Shown piece by piece: positions 19,516-27,778 of a stretch of DNA of 64,000 bases (position 1 is its first letter; each line of letters opens with the position of its first letter). Both the position numbers and the translations under genes were made by a program. The notes below the pieces were generated by a model that did not search any database, was not told the origin of the DNA, and saw nothing but the letters and a program-made list of their open reading frames with translations. The stretch spans positions 173,182 through 237,181 of the forward strand of contig JAFEAE010000012.1 of the NCBI GenBank assembly GCA_018266575.1, in the 5' to 3' direction. The stretch comes from Bacteroidota bacterium. GTDB taxonomy: Bacteria > Bacteroidota > Bacteroidia > Chitinophagales > Chitinophagaceae.

Positions 19516-21018
19516 TTAAAAACCCTGGATCTCCGGTTGACGGTATTTCCAGAGCCTGTGTAATGCTTTTATTTCATAAGGATGTTTGTACCAGTTTATT
19601 TTATAACGGAGCCCTGCAATGGCATGCAGCACTTTTCTTTTCAACATATTTAAGCGTATATCCGATACCGTTGGATAATAACCATTGAGCACGGTTTCAA
19701 AATTCCTGATCTTATCAATCATTTCGGCTGTAAGCCACGGCGTGAGCGGGTTTTTGCGGAGATCGAATTTTTCCCATTGCGGATTGATCCAGTCTTCCAA
19801 TGTTTTCGGATATTCAAAACCTGCTTTCAACACTTCATTGTACAATTCGGAACCTTCTGTCGGAACAGGGCTGTAGGTATATAAAATTATCTCTGTTTTT
19901 GGATTGATCGATTTTACTTTTCGTATAAAGTTGATATCAAAATCAATTTGATCCATTACTTCTTCCGGGGTAGGCGCCGGGGTCCCCAACACAAATGAAT
20001 ATTCAGGAATGAGATCAAATTTTTTTAATCGTTCTGCAAACTGCAATATCTGATCGCCTGTTTGTGCGCCGCCTTTATCTAATTGTTTCAAGATTTTATC
20101 GTTACCGCTTTCTGCTCCGAAAAAAATTATTTTGCACCCGGCTTCACGTATCAAAGCCAGTGATTCATCTTTGAATTTGTCCATCGTATCTATTCTCGCC
20201 ATTCCCCACCAATTCATTTTTTCAGGCCTGATCAGTTTTGAAAACTCAACCGTGCGTTTCTCTGAGACAAAAAAATTGTTGTCATGGAATTCAATCGCAT
20301 CTGCTCCCCAATTATCTTTTATGTATTTGATATCGCGGTAAACATGCGGGGCAGATTTTGCTTTCCATCTTGCTTCGTATGTTGGTACTACTGCGCAAAA
20401 AGAACAAGTGAACGGGCATCCGATACTCGAATGATAGGCAACCGTTTTTTCGCCGAGATAAGTCTTCCCTAAATATTTCTCTATCGGGTAAAATGCGTTG
20501 AGTTTATTGTAGGGAAGATCAGGTAAAGTGTCTTGTTCGATCAAATCCTGCTTCGGAGTTTTTACTATAGCTCCGTTTGTATTTTTATAAATCAGGTTTT
20601 TGATAAGTTCATAGGGTTTGTTGTTTTCCAAAGCATCAATCAATTTTGGAAAAGCATGGTCGCCTGGCCCATTGATCACAAAATCCACATACCCGGAATT
20701 CAATACAACCTTGTAATGATTGGTAGGAAAATATCCGCCCCAGATCATGGTTGTTGAAGGAAATTCTTCTTTGATTTTTTTTGAAAATGGGATTGCTTCT
20801 TTTGTTTGGGGCCCCGGCATAACGGTGATGCCTATGTATTTAAATTCCCCGGTTGCCAGATAACTGCAAATTTTTTTATAAGGGTCCGCCTCGCGGTTGC
20901 CATCAACAATTACCCAGTCATACATACTTTCCACCGATGCAGCAATATTCATTATCGAATTTGGAATGCGATATTTTGAAAATGCGCTGCGCGGATTGAA
21001 CAAAAGTATCTTATTCAT
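19516..21018 (-). CDS. B12-binding-domain radical SAM protein
   Basis: A 500-residue protein that begins MNKILLFNPRSAFSKYRIPNS, a typical opening of cobalamin-binding radical SAM enzymes. YIGITVMPGPQTKEAI and MIWGGYFPTNHYKVVL belong to the B12-type N-terminal domain, and the [4Fe-4S] motif is CPFTCSFC near residues 207-214. Later segments IEFHDNNFFVSEKRTVEF and FFGAESGNDKILKQLDKGG complete the barrel. It is related in architecture to the protein at 13516-14979 but clearly divergent in sequence. The reaction is unknown. It is the first gene of an eight-gene minus-strand run. Confidence 0.88.
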   Translation of the reverse strand: MNKILLFNPRSAFSKYRIPNSIMNIAASVESMYDWVIVDGNREADPYKKICSYLATGEFKYIGITVMPGPQTKEAIPFSKKIKEEFPSTTMIWGGYFPTNHYKVVLNSGYVDFVINGPGDHAFPKLIDALENNKPYELIKNLIYKNTNGAIVKTPKQDLIEQDTLPDLPYNKLNAFYPIEKYLGKTYLGEKTVAYHSSIGCPFTCSFCAVVPTYEARWKAKSAPHVYRDIKYIKDNWGADAIEFHDNNFFVSEKRTVEFSKLIRPEKMNWWGMARIDTMDKFKDESLALIREAGCKIIFFGAESGNDKILKQLDKGGAQTGDQILQFAERLKKFDLIPEYSFVLGTPAPTPEEVMDQIDFDINFIRKVKSINPKTEIILYTYSPVPTEGSELYNEVLKAGFEYPKTLEDWINPQWEKFDLRKNPLTPWLTAEMIDKIRNFETVLNGYYPTVSDIRLNMLKRKVLHAIAGLRYKINWYKHPYEIKALHRLWKYRQPEIQGF

Positions 21019-21118
21019 GTTTTAGTAAGCCATTAAAGGTTCTGGGTTGCTGAGATATTCAGCACAGATGTTATTTTTACTCCCCACTAATATGTAAACG
21101 CCGGTATATTACTAAAGG

Positions 21119-21859
21119 ATGCCTATGTTCAAGAAACTGAAAAGATTTTTTTTACGTGATACTGCTTCGGATAAAGCATACAACCAGTGGTCGGAAGAGT
21201 ACGATAACCAGCCTGATAATTTGATGCTGGCATTGGATGAAGAGATCATTGGCAAAATGCTCGAAGAAATTCCGCTCCAAGGAAAAACAATCGTCGATAT
21301 TGGTTGCGGCACCGGTAGACATTGGCAAAAATTATTTGCCAGCAAACCCGCACTGTTGCTGGGTTATGATGTTTCTGAAGGCATGCTGGAGATGCTTAAT
21401 AAAAAATTCCCGCAGGCAAAAACATATCATATCAAAGGTGAACATTTGCCTGGATTGGAAGACCATTCCTGTGATTTTATTATTTCGACATTGACTGTAG
21501 CTCATATTAATAACCTCGAAAATACATTGAACGAATGGGACAGGGTATTGAAACCCGGTGCAGGGATATTGATCAGCGATTTTCACCCGGATTTGCTGGC
21601 GAAGGGCGGGAAACGCACTTTCAAAAAGGACGGTGAATTAATATCGATCAAAAATTATATTCATTCTATCGATAAGATAAAAAAAATAGCAGGGCAACTT
21701 GGTTGGCAGGCTGTGCGTTTTATAGAGAGGAACGTGGATGAACAGGTGAAACATTTTTACGAAAAGCAAAATGCATTACCTGTTTATAAAAAATTTTTTG
21801 GCGAACCTGTCATTTATGCTATCTATTTAATAAAAGCCGATGTTGCTGCAACGGGTTAA
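21119..21859 (+). CDS. Class I SAM-dependent methyltransferase
   Basis: A 246-residue methyltransferase with motif I TIVDIGCGTGRHWQKLF near 58-74, LLGYDVSEGMLEML near 80-93 and DHSCDFIISTLTVAHI near 116-131, followed by a GAGILISDFHPDLLAKGG segment. It resembles the UbiE/BioC-like branch, but nothing ties it to quinones or biotin. It opens a three-gene plus-strand set and overlaps the amidohydrolase by 20 bp, so translation of the pair is coupled. Confidence 0.83.
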   Translation: MPMFKKLKRFFLRDTASDKAYNQWSEEYDNQPDNLMLALDEEIIGKMLEEIPLQGKTIVDIGCGTGRHWQKLFASKPALLLGYDVSEGMLEMLNKKFPQAKTYHIKGEHLPGLEDHSCDFIISTLTVAHINNLENTLNEWDRVLKPGAGILISDFHPDLLAKGGKRTFKKDGELISIKNYIHSIDKIKKIAGQLGWQAVRFIERNVDEQVKHFYEKQNALPVYKKFFGEPVIYAIYLIKADVAATG

Positions 21860-23027
21860 TATTCCGGGAAGAAAGGGGCTGAACGATATTTATATCAATA
21901 ATGCCATCATCCGTGCAATTTTTCCGTCGGGATCAAAAAAAGAGGAAGGTAGATTTTCCATATTATTTGAAGATGCAATTGCCTTCCCGGGGTTGATCAA
22001 TTCGCACGACCATCTCGATTTTAATTTATTTCCTCGAACAGCAAACAAAATATATCCGAATTACAGGGAATGGGGGAAAGATATTCACGAACAAAATAAG
22101 AATGAAATTGAAGCTGTGCTTAAAATTCCCCAGGGATTACGGACAGAGTGGGGGATGTATAAAAATTTGTTGAATGGGTTTACTACAGTGGTTAACCACG
22201 GCGAACGGTTGAAAATAAAAAACAATTTCATTACTGTTTTTCAAGAATACTTTTGTTTGCATTCGCCGGGTTTCGAAAAAAGATGGAAATGGAAGTTGAA
22301 TAATCCTTTTTCTAAGCGTTTGCCTGTTGCGATGCATATCGGTGAAGGCACTGATGAAATTGCGCACAATGAAATTAATGAAGTCATTCGCTTTAATTTT
22401 TTGCGAAAGAAAATTATAGGTATTCATGGCGTAGCGATGGATGAACAGCAAGCTGCATTTTTTAAAGCGCTTGTATGGTGTCCTGCATCGAATTATTTCT
22501 TGTTAGACAAGACGAGTGATTTAGAAATATTGAAGCAGAAAATACCAATCATTTTCGGGACGGATTCTACACTGACTTCAGGGTGGAATATGTGGGAACA
22601 AATCAGACTTGCAAAAAATAAAACTTCATTAAGCTCAAGTGAAATATTGGATATGATAACCGTGAAGCCTTCAACTGTGTGGGGTTTGCGGGGAGTGGGG
22701 AAAATTGAAGAAACATACCAGGCCGATATTGTTGTTGCCCGGAAGCAATATCTGAAAAATAATGAAGATGCTTTTTTATCAATCAATCCAAAAGATATTT
22801 TGTTGATCCTGCACAAAGGCGATATCCGTTTTTTTGACATTGGTTTAATTGATCAACTCCATGTTCCGTTGGCTACATTCAGTAAGGTTGTAATTGACGG
22901 GAGTACCAAATATGTTTTTGGAAAATTGCCCGAATTGATGAATGCTGTAAAAGGATATTATCCGCAGGCAGATTTTTCTGAAGTGGCTATTCCTTTTTTT
23001 ACTCGTGAAAAATATGAAACTGCATGA
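21840..23027 (+). CDS. Metal-dependent amidohydrolase of the deaminase/chlorohydrolase type
   Basis: A 395-residue TIM-barrel hydrolase. Metal ligands are visible as HDH at residues 56-58, HIGEGTDE near 163, HGVAM near 200 and the Asp of GTDSTLT near 241, in the order expected for the ATZ/TRZ, cytosine and guanine deaminase group. It lacks a signal peptide, so it is cytoplasmic. It sits between a methyltransferase (20-bp overlap) and a glycosyltransferase (4-bp overlap), so its substrate is more likely an amide, amidine or N-acetyl group on a glycan precursor than a free nucleobase. That is inference. Confidence 0.8.
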   Translation: MLLQRVNIPGRKGLNDIYINNAIIRAIFPSGSKKEEGRFSILFEDAIAFPGLINSHDHLDFNLFPRTANKIYPNYREWGKDIHEQNKNEIEAVLKIPQGLRTEWGMYKNLLNGFTTVVNHGERLKIKNNFITVFQEYFCLHSPGFEKRWKWKLNNPFSKRLPVAMHIGEGTDEIAHNEINEVIRFNFLRKKIIGIHGVAMDEQQAAFFKALVWCPASNYFLLDKTSDLEILKQKIPIIFGTDSTLTSGWNMWEQIRLAKNKTSLSSSEILDMITVKPSTVWGLRGVGKIEETYQADIVVARKQYLKNNEDAFLSINPKDILLILHKGDIRFFDIGLIDQLHVPLATFSKVVIDGSTKYVFGKLPELMNAVKGYYPQADFSEVAIPFFTREKYETA

Positions 23028-24115
23028 GGTTTGTCTTCGCTGCATATAACTGTTCATCGGATTTTGATAATCCCGTAAAATGGCTGCAGCGTATCAGTGC
23101 GTATGTCGGCATTTTCGAGTCTCTCGCCAAAGAACAGGAAGTGATCAGCATCGAGCAGATTGATTATGAAGGTGAATATTTTCAGAATGGGGTGCAATAT
23201 CAATTCAGAAAATTTTCAAAAACACAAAAATATTTCCCTATGCAATTGCACCTTATTATCCGCAAACTCAGGCCGGATGTGGTTTTTATCCAGGGGTTGC
23301 ATAACCCGTTTCAGTTGCTGCAATTACATTTATTTTCTAATGCACGGGTAATTGTGCAACATCATGCTGAAAAACCTTTTTCAGGAATTAAAAAGAAATT
23401 ACAGCGTTTGGCAGGTAAATATGTTGATGCATATCTTTTTTCTTCTCATGAAATGGGGATGGATTGGGTGAAAAAAGGAAATATTGTTTCTGCAGAAAAA
23501 ATTCATGAAGTAATGGAGCTCTCTTCTGTTTTTTCTTTGTCTGATAAACATTGTGCAAGATTGAAAACAGAAGTAACAGGCACGCCTGTTTTTTTGTGGG
23601 TTGGAAGATTGAATGAAAACAAAGATCCGCTGACTGTTGTAAAAACTTTTGTGAAATTTGCTGATGAAAAACCTTCAGCGAAATTGTATATGATCTACCA
23701 AACAGAAGAATTATTGCATGAGGTTAAAAATATTATCCGGGAAACAAATATGCAGGCCTCGGTAATCTTAATTGGCAAAGTGGAGCATAAAGAATTATTG
23801 CATTGGTATAACAGCGCAGATTTTATTGTCTCCGGTTCGTATTATGAAGGAAGCGGGACAGCCATTTGCGAGGGAATGTCTTGCGGATGCATTCCCGTCG
23901 TTACAAATATTTTTTCATTTCGTACAATGACAGGTAACGGCTCTTGTGGGTTTTTGTTCAGCCCCGGAAATGAGAATGAACTGTTATCGGTTATGCGAAA
24001 AGCGTATCAAACAGATATGATCATCATGCGAAAAAAAGTGTTGGATTTCTTTCATGAAAACCTTTCCTTCGATGCCATCGCTACCCGTATATCTCAGGTT
24101 GCACTTTCGGTATAA
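23024..24115 (+). CDS. Glycosyltransferase family 4 protein
   Basis: A 363-residue GT-B glycosyltransferase. VFLWVGRLNENKDPLTVVK near 186-204 starts the donor domain, and SGSYYEGSGTAICEGMSCGCIPVVTN near 272-297 is the nucleotide-sugar-binding loop. The ATGA overlap with the amidohydrolase stop places it in the same operon. Its 3' end overlaps the facing glycosyltransferase gene by 22 bp, with no terminator between them. Confidence 0.84.
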   Translation: MRFVFAAYNCSSDFDNPVKWLQRISAYVGIFESLAKEQEVISIEQIDYEGEYFQNGVQYQFRKFSKTQKYFPMQLHLIIRKLRPDVVFIQGLHNPFQLLQLHLFSNARVIVQHHAEKPFSGIKKKLQRLAGKYVDAYLFSSHEMGMDWVKKGNIVSAEKIHEVMELSSVFSLSDKHCARLKTEVTGTPVFLWVGRLNENKDPLTVVKTFVKFADEKPSAKLYMIYQTEELLHEVKNIIRETNMQASVILIGKVEHKELLHWYNSADFIVSGSYYEGSGTAICEGMSCGCIPVVTNIFSFRTMTGNGSCGFLFSPGNENELLSVMRKAYQTDMIIMRKKVLDFFHENLSFDAIATRISQVALSV

Positions 24116-25164
24116 TTGAATAATTTCATCATCATGACGGCAGAATTGTTCATCAAAAATGGTGCAACGCGTTCGTGGTTAAGACGAGTGTTGCTCAGAA
24201 GTTCTATTGCTTTTGCGGTCATTTCTTCTTTGGTATTAACAATATGCCAGTGATCAATTTCCTCATTCATTGCTTTGCAAAAACTGATCACATGTGCGCC
24301 TGCGTACAATGCCTCAATGCATACGGCGCTTAATCCTTCATACAATGAAGTGTGCAAAAAAATTTTGCTTTGTTGCATTAACTTTAAAACTTCACGATGA
24401 GGTTTTTCTCCATGCAGTAATATAGTTCCCCGCAAATCATGTTCAACAATTTTGCGAACAATATTTACTTCTTCCGGTCCTTTGCCGCATAGGGCCACAT
24501 GCAAATTTTTTAGACGTTGTGTTAAAGCTGCGACCACTTCTACAAAAATTTCATACTGTTTTAAAGCAATAAGCGAACCTGCTGCGAGAATATCAATATC
24601 GCGGTTTTGATATTCTGAAAATTTGCAAGGATCAATGCCAATAGGGATAATATGCCCGGGGAGAGTAGAATAATTCCTGAAATATTCAGCCCTAACTGAA
24701 TCAGATATAGCAATAAGTTCTTCGGGTTTTGGTTTGATGCGTTTTACATATGCGTTGTTGCTTCTCGCATCCTGTCCTAACATCCAGCAATAATGGAACA
24801 AGTTATTTTTTTCAGCAAATTGTTTCCCGATCAATGCACATTCTCCAAGCCAGAAACTTATAATGCCTGTTATACTTTCTTCTCTTTTTATTTTTCGCAA
24901 TCTTCTCCAGACTTTAAACCATAAAATACCTCGTAATAATTTTCTGTATTTGCTACCGTTGAATGGTATCACAATATTGTTTTGCCACAAGTATTGCCTG
25001 GTTTTAAAAGGATAAATAAAACTCAGGATAATGATTTTCAGATGAGGAAATCTGTTATTCAATGCCGTTATGAAATCCTGTTGTGCAGGAAGGCAGGTTG
25101 TTTCTGATTCGCTTTCCGGGAAACCGGGAGATAAAATAATTAGTGTATCTTTTTTTTTATTCAT
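24094..25164 (-). CDS. Glycosyltransferase family 4 protein
   Basis: A 356-residue GT-B enzyme. It opens with DTLIILSPGFPESESETTCLP, then LAAGSLIALKQYEIFVEVVAAL near 197-218 and FLHTSLYEGLSAVCIEALYAGAHVISF near 279-305, with the E-x7-E motif. It overlaps the ABC transporter stop by 8 bp on the same strand, so it belongs to the 24.1-29.4 kb operon of exporter, GT2 and polymerase. Confidence 0.84.
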   Translation of the reverse strand: MNKKKDTLIILSPGFPESESETTCLPAQQDFITALNNRFPHLKIIILSFIYPFKTRQYLWQNNIVIPFNGSKYRKLLRGILWFKVWRRLRKIKREESITGIISFWLGECALIGKQFAEKNNLFHYCWMLGQDARSNNAYVKRIKPKPEELIAISDSVRAEYFRNYSTLPGHIIPIGIDPCKFSEYQNRDIDILAAGSLIALKQYEIFVEVVAALTQRLKNLHVALCGKGPEEVNIVRKIVEHDLRGTILLHGEKPHREVLKLMQQSKIFLHTSLYEGLSAVCIEALYAGAHVISFCKAMNEEIDHWHIVNTKEEMTAKAIELLSNTRLNHERVAPFLMNNSAVMMMKLFNYTESAT

Positions 25165-26812
25165 CCAAAAAAATAATGTTTGTGCAAAATGAAAAATTTT
25201 CCTTGTTGTGCGATATCAGCAATATTGTTTTACCGGCATGCGTTAAATTGTTTAAATGCTCCAGTATTTTTTTTGAAGAACAATTGTCGAGTTCGCTGAA
25301 AGGCTCATCTAAAATGATCAGGTCGGCATCTTTGTATAAGGCACGTGCAATAGCCACACGTTGACGTTGTCCGCCGCTTATATTTTTCCCGTTTTCTGAA
25401 ATTGTCGTTTCCTGGTTTTGCAATCCACAGATGTCAATTACTGCTGCTAATTTTTCGTGGTCTGCATTTTTTTCGCCAAGAGAAATATTATTTTCCAGAG
25501 AATCATGTATTAAAAATGGTTGTTGTTTTACGTATGAGATTTGCCGCCACATTTTTTTTCTTGATGCAGTATCCGTCGGTTGGTCATTGATAAGGATAAT
25601 TCCGGATGAAGGTTCGACAAAGCCAAGAAGCATATTAATGATGCTTGTTTTTCCCCTTCCTGAAATTCCTGAAATACCGATGAAATCTCCACGGTCTATT
25701 TTTAAAGAAAAGTTTTTTAATATTTGTTTTTCATTAAATGTGCAAGCCGTTTTGTTGAAAGTGACAGAATCTATTAACGGTTCTTCAAAAATATTTTTTG
25801 GATCGGGAACTTGTTCCTGCATTTGCAAAATATCGTCAAGTGTGAATGCGTATGTTTTTATCTGTCCGATGATATTTGAGATTTTTACTACGCTTGGTAT
25901 CATTTTATAGGAAGCAGCCATAAATGCACCAAGTGTAATAAATATGGAAGATTGCGAATGCTGCGGAAACATCCGGCTAACAAGTATTAGTAACAATAAT
26001 CCGAAAACCGCAAATATTTCCAATAGGCGTGAAGGGATGAGTTGAACGGATTGCAACTCAGAAATATTTGTGTTTAATATTTTTTGCTTTTCAGCATAGC
26101 GTTCTGAAAAAAAATGATGCTTGTCATAAATATTACTTTCAACATAACCGGAAAGTGATTCATGCAAATATTGTAATGCTTTTTCAGAATTGCTTTTTAC
26201 ATTGTGTCGGGTGGATTGCAATTTGCGTTTCGCTATTAATGATGCAATGATGACGGCAGGCATTAATAATACAAAAACTAACAGAAATAATTTTGCATTA
26301 TACAATAGCATTGCTGTAATTGAAAGTAATATCAAACCAGATTCGGAAAGTATTTGCTGGCAACCGGAAAGAATATACTGGCAGAATTCAACAGGTTCCT
26401 GGCTTATTCTGCGGATATGCACAGATGAATCAGTTTGGATGTAATCCGAGAATTTTCCTTCCAGGTATCTCATTAACAAATTACCTGATACCCTGGTTGC
26501 GACAGTATAAGCAAAATGATATTGGATACGAAAAACAATATAAGCAAGAATGTTCTTTATTGAGAACAAAATTAAAATTGTAAATATCAACGTCATGCTG
26601 TTTCTGTCTGAAACCCATGATGGAAGCCATTTTGGTAAGTTCAGGCTATTTTGAAAAGCATAGAGGTTAACTACATACAACAATAAAGCAAGGAAAATAA
26701 TGTCGCAGAGATTAATTATAAAAACCGCTGCCGACAAGAAAATAAATTTCTTTTTTTCTTTTTGGTTAAGAATGGCAGCGATCTTTTTTATATATCCTTT
26801 TAAATCCGGCAT
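25157..26812 (-). CDS. ABC transporter with fused permease and ATPase (MsbA/PglK-like)
   Basis: A 551-residue half transporter: six hydrophobic spans in residues 20-315 and a nucleotide-binding domain from about 345. Walker A is GISGRGKTS near 383-391, the Q-loop ISYVKQQPF, the signature SGGQRQRVAIARAL near 472, Walker B DLIILDEPFSELD and the H-loop LLISHNKENF. Such homodimers flip lipid-linked oligosaccharides or lipids across the inner membrane. In a cluster with a polymerase and glycosyltransferases, flipping of a lipid-linked glycan is the best guess; no Wzx-type flippase is present. Confidence 0.88.
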   Translation of the reverse strand: MPDLKGYIKKIAAILNQKEKKKFIFLSAAVFIINLCDIIFLALLLYVVNLYAFQNSLNLPKWLPSWVSDRNSMTLIFTILILFSIKNILAYIVFRIQYHFAYTVATRVSGNLLMRYLEGKFSDYIQTDSSVHIRRISQEPVEFCQYILSGCQQILSESGLILLSITAMLLYNAKLFLLVFVLLMPAVIIASLIAKRKLQSTRHNVKSNSEKALQYLHESLSGYVESNIYDKHHFFSERYAEKQKILNTNISELQSVQLIPSRLLEIFAVFGLLLLILVSRMFPQHSQSSIFITLGAFMAASYKMIPSVVKISNIIGQIKTYAFTLDDILQMQEQVPDPKNIFEEPLIDSVTFNKTACTFNEKQILKNFSLKIDRGDFIGISGISGRGKTSIINMLLGFVEPSSGIILINDQPTDTASRKKMWRQISYVKQQPFLIHDSLENNISLGEKNADHEKLAAVIDICGLQNQETTISENGKNISGGQRQRVAIARALYKDADLIILDEPFSELDNCSSKKILEHLNNLTHAGKTILLISHNKENFSFCTNIIFLDE

Positions 26813-26815
26813 GGG

Positions 26816-27778
26816 TTAATTATATGTACGTTTCATCCTGGTTATCCATCTTACCATTTTTTGAGGAAGATATGTGGTGAATAACATGGCGTAATTATCT
26901 ATTCTTGCCGGGTTAAGGAAAATAGCTTTTCCGGCATGTTCTCGGGCTTTCAGCGGCTGGAAATTATCAGCGAGAAATTTCTTACAACACAATGCGTGAT
27001 AAGATCCATGTTTTATTTTGTTTGTTTGCTGCTGTTTTATAATTCTTGCTAATTGATTGCCTTCTTTTTCAGAAATGCTTCCTGTTGAAATTGCTTTTTG
27101 TTTTATGCGACGAAATGTTTTCCCCCGCCATCTTTCGTCAATCGTAAATGAATTTGCATTGAAACGCACTTTGATCAACGGGTACGGGAGGTTGCAACAT
27201 TTTCCTTTTTTTAGTAAAGTTGCCCATAGGAAGTGGTCTTCAAAACTATGTGCATGTAAAGAATAACCACCTGCATCCAACACGGCCTTTTTCCGGAACA
27301 TTACACCTGAATGTATAAAAGGACAATATCTGTTTATTTCTTTTTTGATTTTTTCATCCGTATAATTTGCGCAACTAAAATTAAAAAGGTGTTCGCCGTT
27401 TTCCATAATGTATTCTGCCTCACAACCTGTTAAAATATAATCAGGGTTATTTTGTAAGAACACAAATTGCTTTTCCAACCTGTCTGGCATACAAATATCA
27501 TCAGCATCGAAACGTGCAATGATCTCTGCTTTAGCTGCTGCCAACCCAAAATTTAAAGCTGCAGCAACTCCGAGATTATTCTGTTCCATCAAACGGATAC
27601 GCATATCCGTAAAACCGGTTATGATATCCTTTGTATTATCCGTGGAGCCGTCGTTTATTATGAGCAATTCGAAATTGCAAAAAGCCTGGTCAAGTACAGA
27701 CTGAATTGCTTCAGCGATATACTTCCCTGCATTATAGGCAGGCATCAATACCGTGATAGCAATTTCCTCTTTTTTCAT
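26816..27778 (-). CDS. Glycosyltransferase family 2 protein
   Basis: A 320-residue inverting GT-A enzyme. VLMPAYNAGKYIAEAIQSVLDQ near 11-32 and LLIINDGSTDNTKDII near 39-54 form the nucleotide-binding half, and IIARFDADDICMPDRL near 87-102 supplies the DXD metal site. It acts on the cytoplasmic face. Its ATG overlaps the stop of the polymerase-like gene upstream by 4 bp, and 3 bp separate it from the ABC transporter. Confidence 0.9.
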   Translation of the reverse strand: MKKEEIAITVLMPAYNAGKYIAEAIQSVLDQAFCNFELLIINDGSTDNTKDIITGFTDMRIRLMEQNNLGVAAALNFGLAAAKAEIIARFDADDICMPDRLEKQFVFLQNNPDYILTGCEAEYIMENGEHLFNFSCANYTDEKIKKEINRYCPFIHSGVMFRKKAVLDAGGYSLHAHSFEDHFLWATLLKKGKCCNLPYPLIKVRFNANSFTIDERWRGKTFRRIKQKAISTGSISEKEGNQLARIIKQQQTNKIKHGSYHALCCKKFLADNFQPLKAREHAGKAIFLNPARIDNYAMLFTTYLPQKMVRWITRMKRTYN

